Shown here piece by piece: positions 1 through 7,743 of a DNA stretch of 64,000 nt. Both the position numbers and the translations under genes were made by a program. The notes beneath the pieces were generated by a model. It saw nothing but the letters and a program-made list of their open reading frames with translations. It had not been told where the DNA came from and ran no database searches. The DNA comes from CALESS01 sp964405455 (GTDB lineage: Bacteria > Chloroflexota > Anaerolineae > Anaerolineales > Anaerolineaceae), in contig CAYOOA010000004.1 of NCBI GenBank assembly GCA_964405455.1, positions 15,510-79,509 of the forward strand. Reading direction: 5' to 3'. Positions within the stretch are counted from its first letter, which is position 1. Every line of letters begins with the position of its first letter.

Positions 1-94
1 CTACAATCCAGCCCTTAACCTTATCGACGAGAGCGGTGAACGCATTCTCGTCCAGGTCCGACTGGACAACCAGCACGATATCATAATTGCGCAT
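1..94 (-). CDS. rpsF: 30S ribosomal protein S6, N-terminal part
   Basis: This is the 5' end of a gene that runs off the left edge of the window; only 31 codons are present. The peptide begins MRNYDIVLVVQSDLDE and continues to ALVDKVKGWIV, the typical first beta strand and helix of S6, which binds 16S rRNA with S18 in the platform of the small subunit. The start ATG at 94 follows an AAAGGAGG Shine-Dalgarno sequence 7-8 nt upstream. In bacteria rpsF usually leads an operon with ssb and rpsR, which would lie beyond the window. Confidence 0.9.
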   Translation of the reverse strand, partial: MRNYDIVLVVQSDLDENAFTALVDKVKGWIV

Positions 95-190
95 AACGGG
101 ATCCTCCTTTCCTCGGGTTTGCCCCGGGACTGCACCGACGGTGAGCCAGGAGCGGAAAGTAACACCCGCCAGGCGGGTGCCAAAACAGCG
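95..190 (-). promoter_or_regulatory. rpsF 5' leader, candidate S6:S18 autoregulatory RNA
   Basis: About 95 nt separate the predicted transcription start from the rpsF start codon. The leader contains a 7-bp GC-rich hairpin with a 3-nt loop (163-169 paired with 173-179), followed by a pyrimidine stretch with CCG triplets and a second small hairpin (CACC/GGTG). Many bacterial rpsF leaders bind the S6:S18 dimer through a CCG-containing motif. The size and position fit, but I did not match the full consensus. Confidence 0.4.
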
Positions 191-196
191 GGTGTT

Positions 197-205
197 ATTG
201 TACCA
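197..205 (-). promoter_or_regulatory. rpsF promoter, extended -10
   Basis: On the minus strand the sequence reads TGG-TACAAT, an extended -10 element. No convincing -35 lies 16-18 bp upstream. It would start transcription near 190 and give a leader of roughly 95 nt. Confidence 0.55.
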
Positions 206-243
206 TAAAGGCGATTAATTTTCGAGGATTAACAGTTTCTAAT

Positions 244-933
244 TCAGTGATGATGATTGTTACCAAGGATCTGGTTGGCGCGGTTAAGGATATTATCCAA
301 CGGTTGGGCGGCAAAGGATGGGATGGAGAAATCCGCCTGGGAGAGGTCTAATTTGGCAGAAAGCGGATTGGGAGCCGCCACGCAAATCATCCCGGCAGCC
401 TTGGCAGCCCGGATTCCATTGGGGGAGTCTTCAAAAGCCAGGGCTTCGTGAGGTTGGATCCCCAGGTGACGGACAGCAGCCAGGTACAAGCCGGGATCCG
501 GTTTGACCGGTGAGACTTCGTCCTTGGTATAAACACATTGGAACCGCCGGGATAAATCCAAACGATCCAGGTGGCGCATCACCCAGGAGCGCTCGGAGCT
601 GGAAGCAACCGCTAAACCCATGCCAAGTTGATCTGCCCGATCCAATACATCCAGCACGCCTGGCAGGACTGGCTGCTGCATAGCTCGAGCAAGTGACATT
701 TGTGTCTGTTGAGCCCAGATTTCCTGTCGTTCCGGCAACCTGTGCCCCAATTTACTCTCCAGATGAGCAACAGGATCAAATGCATCCTGCGTAGTACCAA
801 GACAGGCAACCCAGTCCGTAAAGAGTAAATCCTGGCCATAGCGGTGATAAATTTCCACCCAACTGGAGTATTCCGGTTGCTCTGTGTCGACAATCACACC
901 ATCAAAATCAAAAACAATCGCTCGAATCATCAT
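244..933 (-). CDS. HAD-superfamily hydrolase, beta-phosphoglucomutase-like
   Basis: A 229-residue HAD subfamily IA protein, probably a cytoplasmic sugar-phosphate phosphatase or phosphomutase. Motif I is DFDGVIVDT near residues 9-17, with the nucleophile and acid/base aspartates. Motif II is the serine in ASSSERSW, motif III the lysine in VSPVKPDP and motif IV FEDSPNGIRAA. Residues 18-85 are the helical cap. The substrate cannot be read from the sequence. Two ATGs lie in tandem at 933 and 930. The gene starts 2 bp after the stop of the Ldh_2-type gene, so it is almost certainly cotranscribed. The C terminus ends in NNHHH, an oddity without known meaning. Confidence 0.85.
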   Translation of the reverse strand: MMIRAIVFDFDGVIVDTEQPEYSSWVEIYHRYGQDLLFTDWVACLGTTQDAFDPVAHLESKLGHRLPERQEIWAQQTQMSLARAMQQPVLPGVLDVLDRADQLGMGLAVASSSERSWVMRHLDRLDLSRRFQCVYTKDEVSPVKPDPGLYLAAVRHLGIQPHEALAFEDSPNGIRAAKAAGMICVAAPNPLSAKLDLSQADFSIPSFAAQPLDNILNRANQILGNNHHH

Positions 934-935
934 TA

Positions 936-2042
936 TTAAAAGGGAAAATTGAAGTTGGTCAAGTTTAGTTCTGCCTGAAGATACTTAATATCTTTTTGCA
1001 GGTTGGGGACAATCGGCACACCCTGGCGGCGGACAAGCTGTTCACTCTCGAATTCCTTCTCGCCGGCTGTGTATATCCGCGGTTGGCCGGGCGCTTTGGT
1101 GGAGGCACGTAATTCGCGTAGAATCTCGCCCGTAGTTTTCTTGAATTCGTTCAGGTCGACAAAGGCTTCGATATTGATTGCCATGAAGAAGTGACCGATC
1201 TTGAACGGTTGTTTCTTGCCCTCCGGGCTGATCCCGGTCAATCCCCACATGAAGGCCCCACCCTGCAGGGAGGCGGAGAAAATCTCCACCATGGTGGCCA
1301 GGTCGTAGCCTTTATGACCGCCAAGTAGCTCTCCAGCGCCACCCAGGGGGAGCAACGCCGCGGCTTCCTTGCCGAATCCTTCCAGGATCTGGGCAGGGTT
1401 TGTCAGGGGCTGCATGTTTTGATCGATCACCCAGCCTTCCGGGGCGGGCTTTTCAGCCCGGTCGAGCACTTCGATCTTGCCGCGCTGGGTGATGGAGGTG
1501 GCAGCGTCGAAGAGGAAGGGGCATTCTTCATCTGTGGGGCAGCCGAAGGAGATGGGATTGGTGCCCAGCATGGGGCGGACACCGAAGGTTGGTGCGATGG
1601 AAGGCCGGGCATTGGTGAATGACATGCCGATCATGCCGGCTTTAACGGCCATCAGCGGGTAGTATCCATCAATGCCGAAGTGAGTGGAATTGCGGACAGC
1701 TACAGATCCCATGCCGTACTGGCGGGCTTTATCAATGGCCATTTGCATGCTGCGCGTGCCGATGATCATACCCATACCGTGGTGACCATCCACCAGGGCA
1801 GTGGTAGGGGTTTCGCGGATGATCTCATAATCTGTTACGGCCTTGTGTTGACCGGATTTAATCCGATCGTAATACATGCGCAAGCGGCCAACGCCGTGAG
1901 ATTCAATCCCGCGCAGGTCCGAAGTAATCAATACATCTGCGCAAACACTGGCTTCATCTTCAGGTACGCCAGACCGAATGAAGACCTGACGCATAAAATC
2001 ATACAGTAACTCGACAGGTAAATATTGGGTTGTTCCAGCCAT
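936..2042 (-). CDS. Ldh_2-family NAD(P)-dependent dehydrogenase (malate/lactate/imine reductase type)
   Basis: A 368-residue member of the malate/L-lactate dehydrogenase-like family, which is unrelated to classical LDH. Family features include ESHGVGRLRMYY near residues 45-56, the HFGIDGYY segment and a glycine-rich C-terminal part. Members reduce 2-oxoacids (malate, ureidoglycolate, sulfolactate, diketogulonate) or cyclic imines such as pyrroline-2-carboxylate. I chose the ATG at 2042 because GGAGG lies 8 nt upstream; an upstream ATG at 2057 is part of that ribosome-binding site. The gene follows two flavoprotein genes probably involved in amino-acid oxidation, which makes an imine or 2-oxoacid substrate plausible. 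Confidence 0.8.
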   Translation of the reverse strand: MAGTTQYLPVELLYDFMRQVFIRSGVPEDEASVCADVLITSDLRGIESHGVGRLRMYYDRIKSGQHKAVTDYEIIRETPTTALVDGHHGMGMIIGTRSMQMAIDKARQYGMGSVAVRNSTHFGIDGYYPLMAVKAGMIGMSFTNARPSIAPTFGVRPMLGTNPISFGCPTDEECPFLFDAATSITQRGKIEVLDRAEKPAPEGWVIDQNMQPLTNPAQILEGFGKEAAALLPLGGAGELLGGHKGYDLATMVEIFSASLQGGAFMWGLTGISPEGKKQPFKIGHFFMAINIEAFVDLNEFKKTTGEILRELRASTKAPGQPRIYTAGEKEFESEQLVRRQGVPIVPNLQKDIKYLQAELNLTNFNFPF

Positions 2043-2066
2043 TGCACTAACCTCCATGAAAGAACA

Positions 2067-2094
2067 CCGCCCTGGCAATGGTTCGCCAGGGCGG
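2067..2094 (-). other. Intergenic hairpin between flavoprotein and Ldh_2 genes
   Basis: A perfect 10-bp stem (2067-2076 with 2085-2094) and an 8-nt loop lie between the two genes. On the minus strand it is followed by TGTTCTTTC, a weak T tract. It could be an attenuator or an mRNA-stabilising element that sets different levels for the two genes. Confidence 0.5.
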
Positions 2095-2146
2095 TCATAT
2101 GAATTCTCCCTGACAAGCGGTCAACTGGTCAGGGTTTATTTTACCC

Positions 2147-3313
2147 TTATTTCAGCAATTCTTGGCCGGAGAATTGGCGGTAAGGATCCAGAATTTGGAG
2201 AATGATCTGGTCATCCGGCAGGGTTTTGCCAGTGACCATGCGGGTTAGTAGTTCTGCGATGCCGGGCCCGAGCATAAAGCCCTGGCCGCACATGCCAACT
2301 GCCAGGAGCAAACCCTGGATTTCTTTCACCCAACCGACCAGCGGAGCGCCATCGGGGGTCATCGGATACAGGCCGCGCCAGGTACGCCGCACGCGAATAT
2401 TGGATAAGCGCGGCATGATTTCGATCATCCGGCGGGACACCATGGGTAGAAATTCGCTGGTTTCATTGGTGTTGTAACCCCAGATATTGGGGCTGGGGGT
2501 GATGCAAAACACGATCTGGCCAGTCAGGTGTTGATAGAAATAGTAATTGCTGGATCCAACCGTCGGCCGGATATCGACCACCATGGGGCCAAGAAAACGA
2601 GCCACAGCTTCTGTAATGGCCGACTCGTGGGAATCCGGCTTGACGGGTAGATCCAGACCGGTCAGCTTGCCGACCTGGTTGGCCCAGGCGCCGGCAGCAT
2701 TGATCACTACATCCGCGGCATAAGTCCCCTTGTCGGTTTGAACGGCTTTTACCCTGTCACTTTCCACTACGATGCCGGTAACTGTTTCATTGAACCTGAA
2801 CTGAGCCCCCAGGCGAACAGCCTGGGTGTAGAAGGCATGGCAGGCCAGCAGGGAAGAAGCGCTGCCGTCATCCGGCGAGAAGGTGCCGCCCATCAGTCCA
2901 TTGGGATTGAGATCAGGAACGATTTTCCGCAAGTCTTCTGCGTTGTACCAATCAATATTCAAGTTGAAGGACTTCTGGGTGACCAACAAATCCTTGAGAA
3001 TTTTTTCTTCCCGGTCCTGGTACGCGACAAAAAGATAGCCGCACTTATCCCACTCGATGTCATCTCCGTAAGTTTCCTTCCATGTGGAGAAAACCTCCAG
3101 GCTGCACAGGCACAATTGGATCTTGGCCGGATCGGAGTGGGTGGCGCGAATACCACCGATGGCTCGTTTGTTGGAACCCTGGCCAACGGAGTGGGCACCA
3201 TCAAGAACCAGCACTTTCAGGCCAGCCCGGGCAAGTGAAAACGCGGTGGGTGAGCCGATGGATCCAGCCCCGATGATAATCACATCATAATGAGGAGTGT
3301 GGTTGGGATTCAT
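2147..3313 (-). CDS. FAD-dependent oxidoreductase, DAO family (amino/imino-acid dehydrogenase beta subunit)
   Basis: A 388-residue protein of the glycine/D-amino-acid/sarcosine oxidase family. An ADP-binding beta-alpha-beta fold opens the protein (YDVIIIGAGSIGSPTAF, near residues 9-25). The C-terminal FAD contact is MCGQGFMLGPGIAELL. It resembles beta subunits of heteromeric sarcosine oxidase, octopine oxidase and D-hydroxyproline or proline dehydrogenase. Its ATG overlaps the stop codon of the upstream gene by 4 bp (ATGA), so the two are translationally coupled and probably form one complex. It would oxidise a secondary or D-amino acid in the cytoplasm; the substrate is not determinable here. 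Confidence 0.82.
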   Translation of the reverse strand: MNPNHTPHYDVIIIGAGSIGSPTAFSLARAGLKVLVLDGAHSVGQGSNKRAIGGIRATHSDPAKIQLCLCSLEVFSTWKETYGDDIEWDKCGYLFVAYQDREEKILKDLLVTQKSFNLNIDWYNAEDLRKIVPDLNPNGLMGGTFSPDDGSASSLLACHAFYTQAVRLGAQFRFNETVTGIVVESDRVKAVQTDKGTYAADVVINAAGAWANQVGKLTGLDLPVKPDSHESAITEAVARFLGPMVVDIRPTVGSSNYYFYQHLTGQIVFCITPSPNIWGYNTNETSEFLPMVSRRMIEIMPRLSNIRVRRTWRGLYPMTPDGAPLVGWVKEIQGLLLAVGMCGQGFMLGPGIAELLTRMVTGKTLPDDQIILQILDPYRQFSGQELLK

Positions 3314-5400
3314 TTCTTTTCCTCCTCCCGGGCACCGGCAAAGACGCCAAGCGGCACCTCCATAAAGATCGGGCGGCGGGTTTGTTCAGTGATTTCATTG
3401 ATCGGGATGCCCTCTTCGCGGAACAATCGCAGGACGATGGCTGAGCAGGTCTTGGCGCCGCACGATCCCATCCCCGCACGGGTGACTGTCTTGATCTCAT
3501 TTACATCCCGGTAACCGGCCCGAATGAGCTGGCGGATTTCGCGCGCAGTAACCCGCTCACAGCGGCAAACAATGGTGTCATCTTCGATGTGGGGCACATA
3601 CTCATCCAGGGCCTGGGTGACTTCGGGTTCCTGGATGCGCAAACCGGCGATTTGGCGGGCAATTTCCTTGGGCGCCTGCACCTGGACAATTAATGTCCGG
3701 TCGCTGGTTGGGATGGCATGTACGCCAACCACGCTTAAATCACCCAGCGGGGTGCCTTCCGTGTCCAGGACGGTGACGATGTCTTTTTGAACAATTGATT
3801 TTCGTGTAAATTCGTAGGGGATGGAAACCAACGGCTTTTCCGGGTTGGAGCGGTAGTCCACCAGGGTAATGGCCAGGCCCGGGCAGCCGGCCACGCACAT
3901 TTCACAATAACCGCAGGAATATTGATCGCCGATGAAGGATGGAACCTGGCGAATATCGGCTTCGTTGACCACAATCAAGCCGCGGTCGCAAAGGGCAGAG
4001 CAGGGGTTGCAGGGTATTTCCTGGGTACAGTGAATGACCGGCATGACGCCCGTCGTGATCTCTGGTAGTTCTTCACTGAAATTGGCTCCGGGTTTTGATT
4101 TCAAGATTTCGCCGGTACGGTACCAGGAGGCGGGAATCCCACCGGTGTTGAAGCCCAGGGCGGCAGCCATCTCGCGGCCTTTGATCTTGCCGGAGAACAT
4201 GGCAGCCGAGGCTTCGGCGATTTCCTCGGCATCGCCGGCGGCGAATGCCTGGATACCGAAATCCCGGGCTTTGAGGTAAAACTCATTGACCGGGTCCAGC
4301 CCGACGGCGATCAAGACTGCATCACATTCGAAAGATTTCTCGGTGCCAGGGATGGGATTAAAGTGATCATCCACGGCAGCAATGGTGACCGAATCGACAT
4401 AATCCGTGCCGTTGGCGCTCAGGATGGTGTGAGAAGTGTAAATCGGCACGCCCATTCGGGCAATTTTATCCTTGTGAACCTTGTAGCCGCCGCATTCCTT
4501 CATGGCTTCCACCAGACCAACCACACCGATACCGGCCTGCAGAGCATGATAACCGGCGATCAGGCCGACATTGCCGCCGCCGACGATGAAAAGGCGCTGG
4601 GCAGGACGGACCAGGTCGCGATTGACCAGTGTCTGGAAAGCTCCCGCGCCGTAGACACCCGGAAGAGTGTTGCCCTTGAAGGCCAGGAATTTTTCACGGG
4701 CGCCGGATGCGACCAACAGGATTTGCGGCTTCACCAGGACGTAATCCTGCCCGTTGCGCAGTATGCCAACCTTCTTATCACTGTATACAGCCAGCGCCGT
4801 GGATTGCAGCCAGATCTCAACGGATTGATATTTACGCAGATCTTTTTCCAGCCGGGTGGCAATATCAATGCCACGGGTGCCGGCATATACGGCGCTGGTT
4901 GAGCCGAAGAAGCGGTGAGTTTGCAGGACCAGCTTGCCCCCCAGGCGGTGTTTATCGTCCACTAAAAGGACACGGATGCCCAGGCGGCCCAGTTCTGCCG
5001 CAGCAGAAAGCCCGGCCGGGCCTCCGCCGATGATCAGGACCGGGACTTCGATTTCTTCCGGTGCGTGCATGTTCGGGACGGCTTCCACAACCGGAAGTTC
5101 TGGTAACCCGTCTGCCGGGGCGACACGCATTTCTGGTTGGATCAATTCCATGCAGGATTTTACCGGCCGGCCGTTCGCCAGGACCATGCACTGGGCACAC
5201 TGGCCGTTCGCACAGAAAATCCCTTGGGGCGCGCCATCCTTGTGGTGGTGTCCGAAGATGCGAATTCCGTTGGCAAATAAAGCGGCAGAGATTGTTTCAC
5301 CAGTCAAGGCGGTCAGTGGTTGGTCCAGCCAGTAAAAAGTGAGCGGTTGACGTTCCGGGATGGGAAGAATGGGGTGTTGCTGGATGCGAAAATCAGCCAT
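3310..5400 (-). CDS. Multi-cluster FAD/NAD oxidoreductase, fused alpha/ferredoxin subunit of amino-acid dehydrogenase
   Basis: A 696-residue fusion. Residues 15-95 are a Fer2_4 ferredoxin with the 2Fe-2S pattern C63-C68-C71-C83. Residues 118-440 are a pyridine-nucleotide-disulfide oxidoreductase fold with GGGPAG at 125-130 and a second dinucleotide site at VGGGNVG. Residues 458-506 carry eight cysteines (458, 464, 467, 471, 496, 499, 502, 506) that suit two 4Fe-4S clusters. Residues 612-652 are a BFD-like 2Fe-2S domain (C612, C614, C647, C652). It resembles the alpha subunits of sarcosine oxidase and dye-linked proline or hydroxyproline dehydrogenase, with the small ferredoxin subunit fused on. 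The start at 5400 has AAAGGA 5 nt upstream. Electrons from the partner flavoprotein would leave through these clusters. Confidence 0.82.
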   Translation of the reverse strand: MADFRIQQHPILPIPERQPLTFYWLDQPLTALTGETISAALFANGIRIFGHHHKDGAPQGIFCANGQCAQCMVLANGRPVKSCMELIQPEMRVAPADGLPELPVVEAVPNMHAPEEIEVPVLIIGGGPAGLSAAAELGRLGIRVLLVDDKHRLGGKLVLQTHRFFGSTSAVYAGTRGIDIATRLEKDLRKYQSVEIWLQSTALAVYSDKKVGILRNGQDYVLVKPQILLVASGAREKFLAFKGNTLPGVYGAGAFQTLVNRDLVRPAQRLFIVGGGNVGLIAGYHALQAGIGVVGLVEAMKECGGYKVHKDKIARMGVPIYTSHTILSANGTDYVDSVTIAAVDDHFNPIPGTEKSFECDAVLIAVGLDPVNEFYLKARDFGIQAFAAGDAEEIAEASAAMFSGKIKGREMAAALGFNTGGIPASWYRTGEILKSKPGANFSEELPEITTGVMPVIHCTQEIPCNPCSALCDRGLIVVNEADIRQVPSFIGDQYSCGYCEMCVAGCPGLAITLVDYRSNPEKPLVSIPYEFTRKSIVQKDIVTVLDTEGTPLGDLSVVGVHAIPTSDRTLIVQVQAPKEIARQIAGLRIQEPEVTQALDEYVPHIEDDTIVCRCERVTAREIRQLIRAGYRDVNEIKTVTRAGMGSCGAKTCSAIVLRLFREEGIPINEITEQTRRPIFMEVPLGVFAGAREEEKK

Positions 5401-5461
5401 GGAATTCCTTTGAGTAGAATCTCAAGTAGAATTAATCGGGCAGGGTTGTTGTCCGCATAAG

Positions 5462-5470
5462 ATTGTAACA
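5462..5470 (-). promoter_or_regulatory. Candidate promoter of the amino-acid dehydrogenase operon
   Basis: TGT-TACAAT on the minus strand, an extended -10, about 60 nt upstream of the first gene. No good -35 is visible. Confidence 0.45.
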
Positions 5471-5557
5471 AATGGAATATTATCCGGCTAATTACTTTCA
5501 GCCATAAATCGGACTATGACTGTCACAAACTTGCATGGATAAATCTCAACTGGATTG

Positions 5558-5566
5558 TGATACAAT
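5558..5566 (+). promoter_or_regulatory. pfkA promoter, extended -10
   Basis: TGA-TACAAT lies 30 nt upstream of the pfkA start codon. No close match to the -35 consensus is present at 16-18 bp, so it would rely on the extended -10. Confidence 0.55.
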
Positions 5567-5595
5567 TTTTTAAACTTACAGCGGAGGGAGTAATT

Positions 5596-6564
5596 ATGAA
5601 AAGAGTAGCTGTTTTGACAAGCGGCGGTGATGCTCCCGGAATGAACGCGGCCATTCGGGCTGTCGTGCGAGTCGGCATTGCCCAGGGGTTTGAAATGTTC
5701 GGGGTTCGCCTGGGCTATGAAGGATTGATCAATGGACGCTTTGTTCCCCTGGGAGCGCGGGATGTGGGTGGAATCATCCAGCGGGGAGGGACCATCCTGG
5801 GCAGCGCCCGCAGCCTGGAGTTTAAGACCCTGGAAGGTCAGCGAAAAGCCATCCGGGAAATGAATGAACAGGGGATTGATGCCCTGGTGGTGATCGGGGG
5901 AAACGGCTCTCAAACCGGCTCTTATGCACTCGCCAAACTGGGTTTCCCGGTGGTGGGGGTGGCCTCCACGATCGATAACGATTTATTCGGTTCGGATATC
6001 ACCATCGGGGTGGATACGGCGTTGAATATTGCCCTCGAGGCGATAGATCGGCTTAAAATAACTGCATCTTCGCACCAGCGAGCCTTTATGATCGAGGTCA
6101 TGGGAAGGAATTGTGGATACCTGGCATTAATGTCCGGGATTGCCGGCGGCGCTGAAATGATGGTTATCCCGGAAGTGGAGATTAACCCGGAAGAAATCGC
6201 TGAAGCTCTGCGAATTGCATATGATAAAGGCAAGGCACATGCGATTGTAGTTGTAGCAGAAGGAGCCAAGTACCCGGTGGCTGTTTTGGATCAGTACTTC
6301 AAAGACCACAAGGAACGACTTGGATTTGATCTGCGTATCACCACCCTGGGGCATGTCCAGCGTGGTGGAAATCCAGGTGCGTTTGACCGAATCCTGGCCA
6401 CCCGCCTTGGAGCAGGAGCGATTGATGCGCTGGTACGCGGAGAATCCGGCGTGCTGGTAGGGCAGGTGAAAAGCGAGGTGATCACCACCCCCCTGGAGGT
6501 GGTGACCAATACCAAGAAAACAATCGATATGAAACTATTGGAATTGGCCAAGAAGCTGGATTGA
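5596..6564 (+). CDS. pfkA: 6-phosphofructokinase
   Basis: A 322-residue Pfk that phosphorylates fructose 6-phosphate, the committed step of glycolysis. The N-terminal nucleotide loop is LTSGGDAPGMNAAIR. The catalytic region is STIDNDLFGSDITIGVDTAL, with the GVDTAL segment typical of the family, and the substrate-binding MEVMGRNCGYLAL segment follows. Glycine at the GGNGSQ position suggests either ATP or PPi use; I cannot decide which. An in-frame ATG lies upstream at 5557, inside the promoter. The start at 5596 has GGAGGG 7 nt upstream and gives the normal N terminus MKRVAVLTSGGDAPG. The gene appears to be monocistronic, ending at a strong terminator. Confidence 0.93.
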   Translation: MKRVAVLTSGGDAPGMNAAIRAVVRVGIAQGFEMFGVRLGYEGLINGRFVPLGARDVGGIIQRGGTILGSARSLEFKTLEGQRKAIREMNEQGIDALVVIGGNGSQTGSYALAKLGFPVVGVASTIDNDLFGSDITIGVDTALNIALEAIDRLKITASSHQRAFMIEVMGRNCGYLALMSGIAGGAEMMVIPEVEINPEEIAEALRIAYDKGKAHAIVVVAEGAKYPVAVLDQYFKDHKERLGFDLRITTLGHVQRGGNPGAFDRILATRLGAGAIDALVRGESGVLVGQVKSEVITTPLEVVTNTKKTIDMKLLELAKKLD

Positions 6565-6591
6565 TCGTTACGATCGAAAGAGAAATATGGA

Positions 6592-6624
6592 AGCGGCTGG
6601 CTAAATCGCCAGCCGCTTTTTTTT
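6592..6624 (+). terminator. Rho-independent terminator of pfkA
   Basis: A 10-bp GC-rich stem (6592-6601 with 6608-6617) and a 6-nt loop are followed by seven or more T residues. It lies between the convergent pfkA and prfB; the T tract favours plus-strand termination. Confidence 0.9.
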
Positions 6625-6627
6625 AGA

Positions 6628-7714
6628 TTATTTTTCGCCGTTCCAGCGCAGGTAGGCTTCGATGAAGCCGTCGATTTCGCCGTCCAGGGCAGCCTGGGTG
6701 TTGCCAGTCTCATACTCGGTGCGGTGATCCTTGACCAACTGGTAGGGGTGCAGGGTGAAGGTGCGGATCTGGCTGCCAAATTCCACCTTGGTGTATTCAC
6801 CGCGCAATTCGGCCATTTGCTTGTCCTGTTCGGCACGCTTGATTTCCAGCAAACGGGCGCGCAGGACGCGCATGGCATTTTCGCGGTTTTGCATCTGCGA
6901 GCGTTCATTCTGGCAGGCAACGACGATGCCCGTGGGGATGTGGGTGATGCGAACAGCAGTCGAGTTTTTCTGCACGTTTTGTCCACCGGCGCCGGATGAG
7001 CGGAAAACATCCACCCGGATTTCATCGGCGGAGATGACGATTTCATCATCATCGTTGACTTCGGGCAGCACTTCCACCTGGGCGAAAGATGTGTGCCGGC
7101 GGTGGGCAGAATCGAATGGAGAAAGGCGGATCAGGCGGTGAACGCCCTTTTCAGAGTGAAGGTAACCGTAGGCATACCTGCCGGTGACCGCGATGGTGAC
7201 CGTTTTGATCCCGGCCTCTTCGCCTTCATTGAAGTCGAGGATTTCGGTTTGGTAGCCGCGGCGTTCCGCCCAGCGCAGATACAGACGCTCCAGCATGGCG
7301 GCCCAATCCTGGGCTTCTGTTCCGCCAGCGCCAGAGTTGATGGTCAAGAGGGCATTGCCTTTATCGTAGGGACCGGAGAGCAGCGTGGATATCTCCCGCT
7401 GGGCAAGTTCCTTTTCAAGAGCGGTGGTTTCATCCTCCAGCTCAGGCCGCAGGGATTCATCTTCCGTGCCGGCCAGTTCGATGGCGTCATCGAGGCGCTG
7501 AACGATAGCTTTCCAGCCATCCACTTCGGCGCGTAAATCGGCCATGTCTTTCATGATGCGCTGCGCGCGTTCCCGGTCATTCCATAGATCGGGATCTTCC
7601 GATTGTTTGGTCAGTTCGGCGAGTTCAGTTTCCTTTGACGCCAGGTCAAAGATGCTCCAGGAGGTCAGAGATCAGCGCTTTTGCGCTGTTAAGACGGTCG
7701 AGCAAATCCTGCAT
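6628..7714 (-). CDS. prfB: Peptide chain release factor 2, with programmed +1 frameshift
   Basis: RF2 reads UGA and UAA stop codons and triggers peptide release. The reading frame is split. An ATG at 7714 opens 22 codons ending in CTT-TGA (stop at 7648-7646). Skipping one T there continues as D-L-A-S-K in the frame that runs to 6628, giving about 361 residues, normal for RF2. The slip site CTTTGAC and a GGAG sequence 3 nt upstream match the classic autoregulatory frameshift. The anticodon-mimic tripeptide SPF (in RLSPFDSAHR) and the catalytic GGQ (in SGAGGQNVQKN) are intact. The start has GGAAGGAG upstream. It is the last gene of the tRNA-Leu/tig operon. Confidence 0.95.
7649..7663 (-). promoter_or_regulatory. 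prfB internal Shine-Dalgarno and slippery codon
   Basis: GGAG followed after 3 nt by CTT, then TGA and C. When RF2 is scarce the ribosome pauses on UGA and slips +1 on CUU, assisted by the internal Shine-Dalgarno. Known mechanism; the elements are visible in the sequence. Confidence 0.9.
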
Positions 7715-7743
7715 TGGTAAACTCCTTCCAGGTTCCGATAAAA

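Noticed and set aside
244..258. C-terminal NNHHH of the HAD protein as a construct tag
   Set aside because: Only three histidines in natural context; it is chance sequence.
7646..7648. TGA in prfB as a sequencing error or pseudogene
   Set aside because: The CTTTGAC context and internal Shine-Dalgarno match the known programmed frameshift.
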